64,000 bases of DNA from Anodontia alba (taxonomy: Eukaryota > Mollusca > Bivalvia > Lucinida > Lucinidae): contig OZ024828.1 in the NCBI GenBank assembly GCA_964016985.1, positions 87,846,399 to 87,910,398 of the forward strand, given 5' to 3'. A program made the position numbers and the translations under genes. This document shows positions 33,609 to 46,880 of the stretch, in pieces; the first letter of the stretch is position 1; each line of letters opens with the position of its first letter. The notes under the pieces were generated by a model. The model worked only from the letters and a program-made list of their open reading frames with translations. It did not search any database and was not told where the DNA came from.

Positions 33609-34252
33609 TGCAGCCCCAAATCACAAATATACGTTAGGTCCGCATAGGGGTCTCTACGTCATCTGTGAAACATCAGTGAAACACATATAATCAAAACCAT
33701 TGTGATTGACGTCTTATACGCTACTTGCACAAAGCAAAGGGCTCAATGTGTTATGAATACGGGTCATTTTCAGTAGGACTGAAGCTGAATAACAGTTCCA
33801 TGTGGGAATGTGTTGGCTTGTGGAATTTTATCTTTTTAAAATTTGTGGCTAGTTAAATATAGTTTATATTGTTCTGGAAGATGGGTTCACTTCAGAAATG
33901 TCTGTTTCAAGGGTTCAATGTTGATGTTACTTGATAATTAATCTGTTTTATCGCAAACATTTCAACTTAGTATTAAAGATATATTGCCTTTTTTTAGTCT
34001 GTGGTTTTCTGTTAACTTTACCTCAAGATTTTTTTAGCTGGACTTTGTAAGGTTAAGATTACTTTGGTAAGTTGTTGTCAAAACTCTGTGTTTTAATAGT
34101 TATATACTTAAGTAAGAAAAGAATCTAGCTACCGTACAATCTGTAATATCGGGTTGTAACACAATGGCGATCTGAAGTCGGAACACAAGAAATCTTCAAG
34201 CAGGACCACAAGCTCCACTACCGAAACTCGGTAATGGAAGGGTTAAAAAGGA

Positions 34253-34680
34253 GACTCGTTCTAAGGCGGTGGTCTCGGTGTTAGTCTTAGTCTTTGTTGC
34301 TTTGTGGTTTATTCTACGCGATTTGTTTTATGTCTTACCTTGTGTCATTTTATTCTTGTGTTTTTCAGTTCTTTTAGCATTGCGATTATCTCGCTTGGGG
34401 AAGAGAGAGCTAATCAGTGCTTATCGTACGTTTGTTCGATTTGTGCTTGTTTGGATTTGTCGGTTTCCTCTTCCTCTTGGCGTCTGGGAAGGGCTGCGGT
34501 TTGCGGTTTTAGAGAGAGCTAATCTTAGTGCTTTTCGTACGTTTGTTCGGTTTGTGCTTGTTTAGATTTGTCGGTTTCCTCTTCCTCTTGGGGTCTGGGA
34601 AGGGCTGTGGTTTGTGATTGTGGCACTCCCTGGACTTTTCTCTTACCTTTTTTGTGATTGTGGCACTCCCTGGATCTCAT
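34253..34680 (+). mobile_element. 3'-end copy of the RT element with internal duplication
   Basis: The copy runs from CGTTCTAAGGCGGTGGTC to the usual 3' end. The GAGAGCTAATC...GTTTGTTCG segment occurs twice (about 34401-34500 and 34510-34610), and the GTGATTGTGGCACTCCCTGG end is also repeated at 34613 and 34652. Confidence 0.65.
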
Positions 34681-34979
34681 GTGCTTTTGAAATATGGTCG
34701 TTCTTCTGCATCTGCGTTTTCTAGCAACAGTTATATATCTATAGCATACCATGAAGTTGCACACTTATTTGACTGCCAATTGGGTTCGCTTCATACTCAT
34801 GCATGAACCATAGACACTTTTATCGAATGCTGATCTTATAGGTTTACGGAAGTTTGCTGAGAAACACAGCGAATGAAAGTATTTGATTTCGGTAACGCAT
34901 TACCAATTATCATTTGATTCTTATTTTCATTACACATTTCTCAAGCAACGGAGCCGAGTCATGGAAAAAGAGCCATTAT

Positions 34980-35060
34980 AGCATACGCGAACAGCAAAGG
35001 TTCAGGCGAGCCTGCGCATCCGCGCAGTCTCGCCAGAATCTATGCTGTTCGCTCACGTAA
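34980..35060. repeat. Family G hairpin only
   Basis: GCGAGCCTGCGCATCCGCGC and its complement AGTCTCGCCAGAATC, flanked by CGAACAGC and GCTGTTCGC. The outer parts of the MITE are not seen. Confidence 0.55.
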
Positions 35061-35702
35061 GCGACAGAGGAACTTCAGCCAAAACAGTAGACATATAATC
35101 TTGCTAAGGGGCCGGACATGCGCACTGAAAGATTGATTCGATGGATAGTCCGAAAAGCCTTTTTCTGGCGAAGTTGCTGAAATGTTTAAATCGTGCAAAA
35201 TATTACAACACGTATTCAACTTTAGTACGTAGACTATAAAAGCACGTATTGATTTCAATTCTTGTAAAGTTTTCTTATTTTTCCCAAAGAATGTCTACCT
35301 GCATAAATGTTGTGATTGCAGCTATTGTTGTTAAGTGTTTATATGAAGGCGGCCGTGAAAGGTCGCAACGTACTTCAATGTTGAGTTGATACTACAACTA
35401 ATTCTTAGTACAAGGCGGCTACCACTCTGTTATCGGCCCGACAGGATTCCTTCATAAGTCGTCGGCTAATTGTCATCTGTAAATGCATTTGGTTTAATCA
35501 TCAGACAGAAATAAAGGCTTCTTGTGCTGTCATTGATGTGTTATTTGATACATTAATGTCTCTTTAATATGCAAAGTGCATGCGACGCGGAGATAGTTTA
35601 GAACAAAGTGATCAGAAACAGCAAAAGGACTAATTGTTATTACATTCATCCAGTTTAGTTTTCGTTTTTACTTTTTTTTTTTTTTTTTGTTTTGTTGGTT
35701 CT

Positions 35703-36530
35703 TAGCTCACCTGAGACGAAGACTCTTTGGTTAGCTTATAGTATAGGAAGGCTTTGTTGTCTGTATGTATGGGTGTAGGTATGTCAAAATGTTTCAACGA
35801 ATGTTTGTTAGCGGGCTCTAGGTCACATGGCCAAGATGGCCAACGACCAATATATGGCAAAAAGCCTTCAGAATCTGCTTCTGTATATTCAAGAAAGCTT
35901 TGGGGCTGAATCTTGGTATATAACATCCGAGACTCAAGTTTCACTTTAAATCATTATCCTGTGCTGAAATTTGATCTTTTAACAATAAGGTCAGCTGCTT
36001 CCTTATACATTTGTATGAGGAAATGTTGAATAATAATTTTCTCAAAACATTTCAAAGGATAATGGTTGAAACTTTGATTAAAGTAGCAATGGCTGAAATA
36101 TATGATAAAAGTAGCAAAACCTTTGTCCAGAGAAAATGTTTGAAAACGTATTTTCTCACAATGTATTGCGTACTAATGATTTAGCCTTACAACATATGAT
36201 AAGAGCAACAAAACCTTTCAGTTATAATGAACATATTTATCCCCTTGCTCCTGGACTGTATACATGTATACATGTATAAAAGAATAAAATATTTAGATGT
36301 ATTATCCTCTGAAATCACTGCTAGGGCCAATTTTCACTAAATTTTATGTGGGGCCTTCTGCCAAAGGGGAATTAAAATTTTGTTTTAATGATCATGCTTC
36401 AGGGACCAAAATGGCTGCTATACCGATAGATGTTGAAAACCATTTAAAAATCTTCTTCAGAACCAAGAAACCATTGAAACTGAGTCTTAGGATAGAGCAT
36501 TGTGGATTGGAAATCTACCAGTTGTATTAA
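35703..36530. repeat. Dispersed repeat starting TTAGCTCACCTGAG
   Basis: TTAGCTCACCTGAGACGAAG.. ATGGCCAAGATGGCC and later AGGGACCAAAATGGCTGCTA are hallmarks of a repeat that is widespread in molluscan DNA. A shortened relative, TTGTTAGCTCATCTGG, lies within the 145-bp array at 23246. Open frames inside are incidental. Confidence 0.55.
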
Positions 36531-36799
36531 TTCAAGGTTAACTTTTGACATTTTGTAGTATAGTTAAAGTTGATTACTTATATATATCTATGGGAAACTG
36601 TTGGATGCATTTTGTTTTTAAAGACCATCCACTATTTTGATTACTTACTGAGGCAATACTGGAAGAATGTTATGTGGCATATGCAGATATGCAATGGCTG
36701 TTTTTCTCAGGCGAGCGGACCGTATTGTTTATCATTTCAAACATTACGTGTTCCATTTCATATATACTATAATCTTTAGCTCTCTGCAACCTTAATCAC

Positions 36800-38840
36800 A
36801 AAAATGCGGTGATTTTTTCTTATTTTTCACAGACAAAAATACTTGACAATTCATTCAGCGCCCCTCCCCCCGCCCCACCACACACACACACACGCCCCCC
36901 CCCCCACACACACACACATACACACACACGCCACACACACACACATACACACACACGCCCCCTCTCCCCGCACCCGCACTTTCACTCGTCGGGCCGGTTC
37001 AATTTAGGGGCGAAACCACACGTACACACGCGCGCGCGACCACCCTCAGAGTTACTGCACTATTTCGGCTTACGGTATATCCAAATTAACTCAAAACGGC
37101 TGTAAAGTTTGGCTCGTAAAGAATGTTTACCTTACAACCCCACAATCGGAAAAATATACAATTTATTTTGGTACTGGAAGACAGTTTGGACATGCCTGTA
37201 TGTAAAACAACCGTTTAGCAGATAAGTTTACATTGCATTTTGCAATGACTGACATTTTTCTACGGAGGTCGTTGATACTTGACAAATTCCAAATATACAA
37301 AATCTTGCGTATTCAGATTAACGTCATAGAAAAGAAAGAAAAGAATGTTCAAAACAGAAACCATGTGTTTATATTCCCATCTGCATATGCAACTATGAAG
37401 CAAAAAGTGACACTGAGGCTGTTTCCTGGATTCAAGGGAGCGTATCCTGACTTACAGCCTGAAACCAATTTTAAAATTTCGCATGCAATCTTTATTTCAA
37501 TCTTTATTTCAAATACATCTTCTACCGTTTTTTGATGCCGTATATTATATGGTTACTAGAAATGGATTGACACAAAAACTTTCCGATTCCTGGTCCAATA
37601 TGGTCGCTACCATAAACTTGTAAGAGAACGCTTGTTTTGGAAATTTTACAATATCGTTTTTATTGACTCATTTTAAATTTTACCTGCCACCTTTTGGACG
37701 TTCGTGTTTATGATTTTTCTATTAGATTAATTCGTATACAGTACAACTTTATACTTATGTTAGTCTTTAAAATGCATGCCAAGTCTTTAAAATGCATGCT
37801 GAGGGTGTTCTCTGCAAATTTTGCCATGTCCACAATTTTAAAACTTTGATTGACAGACTACACTCGGTAAGAATGTATAAAGACCAGAAAGCAATTACTT
37901 TCGGTTTGCTATACAGTGATTTTGTTTTATGCAATATCCTGACTTTATATATACAAAAAAATCAGCTGTGTATCTTTCCGATAGTAGAGTTGTGTTCTTT
38001 ATGCAAAATAGGAGAATGAGAAACCTGACTACCTTCTTTTCATGCCTCGTTAAGATTTTGCTTCGTGATTGTGATATTTTATTTTCTAGGTATCTTTATT
38101 TATATTTTAGCAAACGACCTGTTTGCAATAGATTCAAAAAGGCATGACCCATGAGAGCGATAAAAACGCACGCAGAACTGAAAAAAATCCTGGTATCCAT
38201 GTTATTTGGGCCAGACTAGCTTTGGAAGTCAACAGGTTATATCCAGTTCACATTGCTCAACTGGAGCAGTCATAGTCTGTTCTCATGCCATGTAAGCCAG
38301 AAAAAAAAAACTGAAAGTCAACTTATATTTGATTTTGCGCCTGCAGGATGCATATTGCTACCTTTTATAACGGTCCACATAAGTTTCCTTTGGTCGTGTG
38401 TTGAGCACAACACAAACTGTCTATAAAATTCATCAGGATGAAACATTTGCAAACAGACATTTCCAGTAAACCGTTTTTTTTTTCCTCTCGAAAGTCATCT
38501 GATTACTGCTTTTCTCAGACACATTAGAGAAGCTCGAAGTTGGTGGGCGCTTTCTTTAAAAACTTTCTATGTGCACACTTTGGCGTATATTGGTAATCAG
38601 TAAGACATTGTTATGAGCAAAAACTGAAGTTGAAAAACAGTATATATATTCTGAGAGAATGATTCCTTCGGAATAAAAGAAAATATCGAAATCGTTTTTT
38701 TCTTGCGTCTGTTTATGAACATTACAGTCATTGGCAATGCCTTCACGCCCTCTAGAGCCAGCTTCAGCAGTTTTCTAATTAAGAAGAATTGATACACTTT
38801 CAACGGAGACAACCATGCCATAGTGACCAAAGTTTTAACA
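36800..38840. other. Mostly unassigned DNA
   Basis: Apart from the CA/C tract at 36862-36965, nothing recognisable. Open frames at 37233-37535 and 37792-38147 lack known motifs and paired splice signals. Confidence 0.4.
36862..36965. repeat. CA/CCCC low-complexity tract
   Basis: Alternating CACACA runs and poly-C blocks with ACGCC interruptions. The Pro/His/Thr frame reading across it is an artefact. Confidence 0.9.
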
Positions 38841-38844
38841 TTTA

Positions 38845-40440
38845 CCCCATTTTATATAGTGAAAATGGTATAGCACACAAGAATAGATTTCGCATATGAT
38901 ATGTTATATCAGTAGGCATAATGATTAAATTTTCTGCAGTTTTCCTTTTTCATACAGAGAAAATTCCATGGCATAGAAGAGCAAATTTTGCATTGACATG
39001 TTATCTCAGTAAGCATAATGGCCATTTTTCGCATTTCCGCATTTTATACCGTGAAAATGCCATCGCACAGAAGAATAGTTTTGCATTGGCATGCTATATC
39101 AGTAGGCATAATGACTAAATTTTCGGCATTTCCCCCATGTTTATACAGTGAGAATAACATAGCATTGTAGAGCAGATTCTGCATTATCGTGCTATATCCT
39201 TTTATATAATGACCATATTTTCGGCATTTCCCCCACGTTTATACAGTGAAAATTTCATAGGATAGTAGAACAGATTGTGCATTTGCATGTTATATCAGTA
39301 GACATAATGACAACTTTTCGGCATTTACCCATTTTATACAGTGAAAATGGCATAGCACATGACGAATAGATTTTGCATCGCCATGTTATATTAGTAGGCA
39401 TTATGACAATTTTGGACATTTCTCTCATTTTATTCAGTGGATATATCATAGCACAGAAGATCAGATTCTACCTTGACATGTTATATTAGTGAGGATAATG
39501 ATCAGTTTTTCGGCATTTCCCCCATTTTTCTACAGTGGAAATTTCGTAATGTAGATGATCACATTTTGCATTGTCGTGTTATATCAGAAGGCATAATAAC
39601 CAATTTTTCGGCATTTCTTACGTTTTTATACAGTAAAAATATCATAGCATAGGATACCAGATTTTACATTTGCTTGTTATATCAGAAGACATAATGACCA
39701 ACTTTTAGATATTTCACCCATTTTTGTACAGTGAAATTGGCATAACATAAAAGAACGGATTTTGCACTAAAATATTTTATCATACATTATAATGACCAAA
39801 TTTTTTGTCATATGCTCCATTTCATACAGAGAAAATGTCATAGCATAAAAGAACAGATTTTCGTTGGCATATTACATTCGTAGGCATAATATCCAAAATT
39901 TTACATTTCTGCCGTTTCTATACAGTAAAAATGCTAAAGCATGATAGAACAGATTTTGCATTGACATGTTATATTGGTAGGCATAATGACCAAATGTTTA
40001 TATTTCTGCCATTTCTATACAGTAAAAATGTTTTGGCATAGAAGAACAGATTTTGCATTGGCGTGTTATATTGCTAGGCATAATGACCAAACATTTTACA
40101 AGTCTGCCATTTCTATACAGTAAAAATGACAGAGCATAGAAGAACAGATTTTGCATAGACATGTTATATTTGTAGGCATACTGACCAAATTTACATTTCC
40201 CCCATTTTGATACAATGCCAATGCCATAGCGTAGAAGAACAGATTTTGAATTGGTTTGTTATATTAGTAGGCATAATAACAAAAAAAAATGAACATTTCT
40301 CCCAGTTTTTATACTGTTAAAATGGCATGACATGAAATAACAGATTTTGCATTGGCATGTTGTATTAGTAGGCATAATGACATTTTTATACAGTGAAAAT
40401 GCCATTACATAGAAGAACAGATTTTCCACTGGCATGTTAA
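38845..40440. repeat. About 98-bp diverged tandem array
   Basis: Repeating blocks AACAGATTTTGCATTGGCAT, GTTATATTAGTAGGCATAAT, GACCAAATTTT, CATTTC.CCCATTTTTATACA and GTGAAAATGCCATAGCATAG. About 16 units, 70-90% alike by eye. AT-rich with no coding frame conserved between units. Confidence 0.9.
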
Positions 40441-40503
40441 CTCTTGTTCATACTCATTCTAATACCTCTGTTTCGATGCTTTCAACGGCAATCGTGTTAT
40501 TAT

Positions 40504-40742
40504 ATGGGCCGCGTCATGCGAAAACGTGTCTTTGCATATATGCGTACAGCGAAGGCCCAGATCAGCCTGCGCGTCCGCGCAGTCTGATCAGGGCCTTCGC
40601 TGTCCGCTAACAGAATCATTTGACACTATAGAGCGTATAAATGGAGAGCGAATGCCCGGATGGTACTTTGCGCATGCGCAGGGTGATGTGAATCCGCATA
40701 TTTTGCGCATACTCGAAGGCACTTTTTCACTTCACGCTGTCC
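40504..40742 (+). mobile_element. Family G MITE
   Basis: ATGGGCCGCGTCATGCG, an almost perfect hairpin AGATCAGCCTGCGCGTCCGC + complement, then the shared tail. An incidental 98-codon frame across it is not a gene. Confidence 0.75.
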
Positions 40743-40910
40743 ATATATTATATGTACCGTATGGGAGATATTGCATCCGTTGTTTGTCTGCGACAGACCT
40801 CGTAAAACATGACAACCTCTGAAGACTGATAATAATTAAAGTCGTTCTAATTATCACCTTCAATGCATTTATGTCTGGAAGCGGCAATATCAATAAATAT
40901 ACGATCCGCA

Positions 40911-41133
40911 ACGTCCGACATCGTACCTTCTGACATGTGTGCCCAACGAAGATTATAATCAGACTGCGCATCCGCGCAGTCTGATTTGAATCTTTGTTGG
41001 GCGCCTGAAGGAACTTTGCACCCTTGGCTATCTAAAAATGTGCTCAGGTAAGATTCCGATCAGACTGCGCGAATGTGCAGGCTGATCTGAATCTTCGCTG
41101 AGGGCACATGTCCGAAGGTACGTTTTCTGACGT
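40911..41133. mobile_element. Family H element
   Basis: Inverted ends ACGTCCGACATCGTACCTTC and CCGAAGGTACGTTTTCTGAC. Two internal hairpins (CAGACTGCGCATCCGCGCAG; CAGACTGCGCGAATGTGCAG) lie within. Partial relatives are at 12735-12880 and 55335-55416. Confidence 0.65.
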
Positions 41134-41939
41134 TTCGGCTCAAATATACAATGTCTACTGTTCAATACTATCAGACAGTGCCTAGCAATCGGAACAAAAA
41201 CTATTTCCTTTGAACGCGAGCAGCTTTATTGATTTCAACAAACTTAAATTTAATTAAAGTTGAAAAAAGGTTGTACTACCTACCATCGGAATTCAGATGT
41301 GTTAATTGTGCTCAGCTAAGCTTAATCAAAGCACTGAGAGTGCTGATGGGGGCGGTCACCTGAGATTCTAAAGGCCTCTAGAACTAATTAGGATTTCGGT
41401 GGCAAAGGTCCTTTTCTGTGTTTAGTAGGACCAAATTTTTGGCTACACCTTTTACCCAACGCTGTGATTTGGTGCGTTTTATTGGAGTAATTATATTCGT
41501 CCACCGATCTTGTACTCAATATGATTAAAATCTTATTACTTCAAAAGTTTGAAGTTTTCTTAGGTATTGTTTATTTATTCACTATTTGTAAGCAAAGTGA
41601 ACAAGGCTCGTCTGTTTGATTGCAGGATTTAGCGTTATCAGCGTTAGCAGGGAACTATTTGTTAGGTAGTTATTAGGTTGGTAGTAACACGAAAATGGAA
41701 TCTAGAACTGTGGTATGTTAAATCTGTTGGCGGTTTGGCAACCGCCCCAACAAACAATGGTATCTTCTGCTGCTCTTGTCAAAATGTCGGATGTAATAAC
41801 GCATTTAATAAGCCGCTTACAGATGCAATTATGCATTTGAAAGTCAGACAAGGATGACTGACATATTATATTGCATAAGTACCTATTCGTCATTGTCTTA
41901 TAACTATATGCTCAAAATAATGGTAACCGCCCCTAAAAA

Positions 41940-42135
41940 AGGGACATGCCATATTTACTTTAAGTATTCGGACAGACAGGCCTGAACAAATAGTGCAGAC
42001 CCAGATTAGACGCCGCATTCGTCTGACCAAGGTCTGAACTGTTTGCCACTCATCCAGCAGTTTTAGTAAACACACATCGACATGCACTAGTACAGACTTG
42101 TTCAAATTTTAGAACAACAACAGTAAAGAGTTAAA
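41940..42135. repeat. CAGATCAG-type hairpin repeat, CACTCATCCAGCAG subfamily
   Basis: CAGACCCAGATTAGACGCCG pairs with CGTCTGACCAAGGTCTGAAC; the tail CACTCATCCAGCAGTTTTAG also follows hairpins at 20253-20340 and 46740-46870, and in diverged form at 18090-18180. Confidence 0.5.
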
Positions 42136-42734
42136 ATGTCCAAATATTAAGGTTAAAAACATTATTTCCATTGTATGAATGAATTTTATTTTTCTGGGTT
42201 TAATCGATGTGTAAACTCCGGCAAATCATTCACAAATTGAATAAGCCCGAAAGCTTACTTCAGTCTGTGTGACTGATTCGCCGAAATTAACAGATCGATA
42301 AAATTCACCAAAATAATAATTTATTTGTTAAAATTCCAACTCTTGCCATTAAAGGGTAACAAATGTTGCCAAAATGTCAATCTTTTGAGACGGTGGAAGG
42401 ATAATAGGTCGACGGCTTCCTGCTCTGGACTTGATTGAAGTGTAAAACTTTTCCTTCAACCAACCACACTGCGTTAAATGTGTATAAAGATGAAGAGTCG
42501 GAATTGTTACAATACAAAATCAGAAGTGAATCCAGGACCTGTTTCACTGAATGTTTTTTTGATAGATAATTTGATGAAACTGCATAAACGTGTTAGTTTT
42601 TTCTGCCATAAATGTACAATAAATGTACAATGGATTCCTGTTTGCTTTTCTGCACACCAAGTCCCTTCTGAAATGCGTCTACCTTGAAAGGTAAGAGTTC
42701 GTATCCAAGGGGATGGGGAGCAAATTCTTTCCTT

Positions 42735-42922
42735 TTAACTCTTTCACTGCCACAGGCGATAATAATAGGCTTTTGCAAACAGCGTAGCCGTCTCATCTGG
42801 ATCTACACTGTTTGACATTCAGTCTGTCAACTGTACGTATAAAGTTCTTTTCAAGTGATAGTTTGTTAAAAAAGAAAAGTAGACGATAAATGTCGTCTGA
42901 AATTTGACGCCGAAAGAGTTAA
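42735..42922. mobile_element. TTAA-flanked MITE nested in a family F hairpin
   Basis: TTAACTCTTTCACTGCC ... CCGAAAGAGTTAA, 188 bp. Removing it leaves TTCTTTCCTTTTAAAGTAAA, continuous with other family F copies. Confidence 0.8.
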
Positions 42923-43136
42923 AGTAAACTTCTTTTCTGAAAGGAGGCAAAAACCATTTGACAGACTCTCCTACAAGTGTATGTATTCTTCTGAATATAA
43001 ATATAACCAAATATGCATTTACATACTTGTATTTTCATCTCTACTCTGATGAAAAAAAAAACAATCATTATTGTACATACAACATGGTATAGAAGATACA
43101 AAAAAAAGAATCAATGAATAAAGTCGAGCCACAAAA

Positions 43137-43467
43137 TACAGTCGAAATTCAATGGCCCGAACACCTTTGGGACCATTTGTTCTTGACATGGGTAGTTCGA
43201 GCCACTGATAGTTAATCATAGCAGCAGGTCAAAAACGGGGATAATGTCTTTTCTTTGATAAAATAATGGTGTGTTTAGTGTTCTCATTAGAGTCGCCTCC
43301 ATAAGGAGGCATATAAATCCATGATAAAATAAGAAAAGTTCCCTAAAATATACATAAATATTTGTTTCCTAGAGCTTTTGGAAGAACTTTCTAGTGACTC
43401 AAGAACGAGTTCAAATCAGCCATGGTAAACTAGTCATCGATGTTCGAGTCATTGAAGTTTTACTGTA
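43137..43467 (+). mobile_element. Family B TA-flanked MITE (pogo/mariner-like)
   Basis: Ends TACAGTCGAAATTCAATGG and ATTGAAGTTTTACTGTA, with TA on both sides. One side of the central palindrome is degraded. Confidence 0.75.
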
Positions 43468-43734
43468 TAAGAAAAAGCACGAACAAACACACTATAACTA
43501 TTCACAATTACCACAACATAACAGAATGACGTACTGGACACAATATCTAAAAGTGATATTGGTGAACATTGTCTCGCTCAGTTACAGATATCCTGGCTCA
43601 ACAGCGATTCATCACCGCAGAACTTGTAGCGACTTATAACTAAGAGAGAGAGAAAGAGAGTTCAACACCGAAATATCAAAGTAGAACATAAAACTAATAT
43701 ATCACTATTGTGAGACATTTCAAGGACTGGACCG

Positions 43735-43880
43735 ATGAAAAGCTTTTATACAACGTCGCATCAACGTCGAAGCAACGTCATGATGTTGCAACGGCGTTGA
43801 TACGAATGCGTTCATATGACGTTGCGTCGACGTTGATACGAGGTTGTATAAACGTCATGTGCCTGCTGAGTAAACTCTCC
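43735..43880. repeat. CAACGTCG-rich palindromic repeat
   Basis: Alternating CAACGTC and GACGTTG/GGCGTTG blocks make overlapping inverted repeats. It ends with the same GTGCC.G.TGAGTA phrase as 4120-4222. Confidence 0.6.
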
Positions 43881-44010
43881 GCTGGACAGCAACATCTAAA
43901 ATTGGAAAATAAAGAAATTCAAAAATACAGCTATCCAGGTTCTGTTATAAATTTGAGAAGAAATGCAGCCATCAGAGAGAAGCGACATTAATATTACAAG
44001 AATACGCTTT

Positions 44011-44349
44011 GCAGTCCAATTTCAGTGGCTCGGACTTCTTTGGGACCATGGAAAGTTCTAGACATGGATAGTTTGAGCCACCTAGGGTAATCATAGAGCC
44101 AAGTTAAGAGGGAAATGGGGACAGTTTTGGAATGTCTTTTCAAACTTCTTTAAAATTATGATATGCTGAGTGTACTCATAAGCGTCGTCTAAAGAGTTTA
44201 CTTAAATGATAAAGTAAGAAAATTTCCCCAAAATATCTCTAAATGTTTGCTTTTTGAGCTGTCGGAAGAATTTCCAAGGGACAAAAAAACGAGTTCGAAT
44301 CAGCCATGATAAACGAGCCATCAATGTTCGAGTCATTTGTTTTACTGTA
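44011..44349 (+). mobile_element. Family B TA-flanked MITE, degraded
   Basis: Same layout as 43137 (CAGTCCAATTTCAGTGGCTC ... TTTTACTGTA). The central palindrome has largely decayed. Confidence 0.65.
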
Positions 44350-44409
44350 TTTAGCTCTAGCTTTTTTTGATAAATCTTGCCTACCAACTTTTTCTAATCG
44401 ACATTATCA

Positions 44410-45195
44410 ATAGTTAACATATCCTCAGAAAGGGAAAGCTTTGTAAACTTTGTTATCCTCAGAAAGGAAGAAGCTTTTTTAACTTTGTTATGCTCAGAAG
44501 GGAAAGAACTTTGTAAACTTCGTTATCCTTAAAAAGGGAAAAGGCCTTGTAAGCTTTGTTATCCTCAGAAAAGGAAAGAGCATTGTATCCTCAGAAGGGG
44601 GAAAAGCTTTATAGCTTTGTTATCTTCAGAAAGGGAAAAAGCTATATAAGCTTTGTTATTTGCAGAAAGATAAAAAAAAAAAACGCTTTGTATCCTCATG
44701 AGGAGAAAAAAACTGTAACATTTGTTATCCTCAGAAAGGGAATTGTAAAATTTGTTATCCTCAGAATAGGAAAGGAGCTTTGTAAACTTTGTTCAAGTTC
44801 TTCAGAAAGGGAAAAAGCTTTGTAAATTTTGTTATCCTCAGAATAGGAAAAGAGCTTTGTAAACTTTGTTCAAGTTCTTCAGAAAGGGAAAAAGCTTTGT
44901 AAATTTTGTTATCCTCAGAAAGGGAAAAAGCTTTGTAATTTTGTTGTCCTCATAAAAGGAAAAAAAATTGTAAATGTTGATGTCCTCAGAAAGGGAAAAG
45001 ATATTGAACGCTTCGTTATCGTCAAAAAGGGAAGAGACGCTGTAAGTTTTATCATCCTCAGAAAAGGGGAAAAGCTTTGTTAGTTTTATCCGCAGAAAGG
45101 GAAAAAGCTTTGTAACTTTTGTTATCTTCAGAAAGGGAAGACTTTGTAATGCTTTGTAGCTATGTTATCTCAGAAAGGAAAAACATTAAGTTCCT
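44410..45195. repeat. About 36-bp tandem array (CTCAGAAAGGGAAAAAGCTT)
   Basis: About 22 units of CCTCAGAAAGGGAAAAAGCT + TTGTAAACTTTGTTAT. A two-unit block with the rarer CAAGTTCTTCAG variant is duplicated at about 44775-44900, which shows segmental amplification. Confidence 0.9.
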
Positions 45196-46189
45196 TTCCT
45201 GTTAGAACATAAACAGAGGATGAACCGCATCATAGGAAAAGAGCTGTTGTAGTATGTGCAAAGAGCTAAGGTCAGTCGTGAACGACTACTAATTAAACAC
45301 CATTTTAATTGATTAGCAATAAACAGTCCCGATAAAGACCCTAATATCTAAGCTTCGAATCACCTGAAGGAAACATTGCATTGTCGAGCCATTGTCCGTC
45401 CAGGACATTTATATATATCAAACAATAGGACCGATCAGACTTGGCTAGACTCATATAGCCATTTACCAGGAAGATAAATTCCCCATGGTTAAGTTCCAAT
45501 ATATCACCGGTTAAACGAGTATTAAGGCTGCAGACTACCATTGATTTTCCTTATATATTTAATGCATTTTTACAAATATTCTGCACCACAACCTTTTTTT
45601 CTTTTGTTTTAAGTTCAAATGATCAATACTTGGTACTTACCTGATATCAGTTCCTCTAAAATTTTCAAACAAGAAGCCTAATTATAGGTTATGTGTCATG
45701 TAATCAGCTTCCTTCTCTTCGAGGATATTTACACAGATCTTGTAGGAGGTCACAGTACGTGTAAGGGCAATTTGTACCCCGGATGATTTTACTTTCATAA
45801 TCAAAGCAACCACCAAAAATATACAAATTTGCTAACTATATTATCTACTCCTGACTTGTCTGCATTATACATTTTGACCAATTCTGGTATCAGAGGATAC
45901 AAAACACAGTAGAAACAGGCAAAATATTTGGAACTATTTCTTATGAAACTAAATTCGTACGAAACCAAATCGATGCATTGTTTATAGTCTGTGACCTTTA
46001 GGACCAGGCTGTCAGTTTCTTATTGCTTAATCCGGCTCACTTGAACAAAAAATGATAATGAATGAACTTAACGCACATATTATTGTCTACGGCCGGTGTA
46101 TACAATGTTAGCGTTTGTCATTGATCCGGAAGGCTATGGACTGATACAATGCTATTTTACGTGGACTATTCAATGTTTTATAACCAACT
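45195..46189. other. Unassigned DNA
   Basis: AT-rich sequence after the 36-bp array; no repeat or coding signal recognised up to the hairpin at 46190. Confidence 0.4.
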
Positions 46190-46273
46190 ATTAGCTTTCA
46201 TAAAAAAGCTTGGTCTATGTTTACCACACATTGTGTGCTAAGCGTAGACCAAGCTTTTTTATGAAAGGCTAAT
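46190..46273. repeat. Hairpin with long A/T-flanked arms
   Basis: ATTAGCTTTCATAAAAAAGC..TTGGTCTA and TAGACCAAGC..TTTTTTATGAAAGGCTAAT pair over about 35 bp around a short loop. Confidence 0.75.
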
Positions 46274-46739
46274 ACTTATACAACACAGATTGCCATTCTG
46301 AAGCATTAAGGGCCCTATTTACAGTCTAAAGAGGGCATCATAGGAAGGAAATCCGGCTTGAAGTTAATCAGACGCTTATAAAATGCATAGGGAATTTATT
46401 TGTGCCTGTGTACTGGTGATGTTTTCATTTTATGTGTACTTAGTACACGGTTTTCCGATTTCCTATACATAAGTTGTCTTCCATTTGTAGTAGCATTTTG
46501 AAATAGTTTATGTTATATGGCATCTAATGTAAATCTATCAATGCTAGCTGGTGTTTTTTTTGATAGAAAAATGTGTCTGTTTTTTGTGGCTTGTTTTGAC
46601 ATTGTCATCGTCAATTGTTTTCTTGCATGATTCTAGTTATTCGAAGTGCTACGCGCATTTCAGCAAATGCGTCGCAACATTAAATTTCCATTACTCGTAA
46701 TTTGCGTGTTACTACCGTTTTTGCCCTAAACATTGGACT

Positions 46740-46880
46740 AAACAGCCCTGATCAAACAATAATAACCCAGATTAGACGCGGAACAAGCGTATAAATATGT
46801 TCTACAATGTTTGTCACTCATCAAGCAGCTGTTTAGATCATCAATACGTAGTAGAATGAACTTGTTCAAATTTAGGACAT
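46740..46880. repeat. CAGATCAG-type hairpin repeat, decayed
   Basis: AACCCAGATTAGACGCGGAA and CACTCATCAAGCAGCTG place it in the same subfamily as 41940-42135. The stem no longer pairs well. Confidence 0.4.

Noticed and set aside
36809..37105. Pro/His/Thr-rich frame
   Set aside because: Translation of a CA/C microsatellite.
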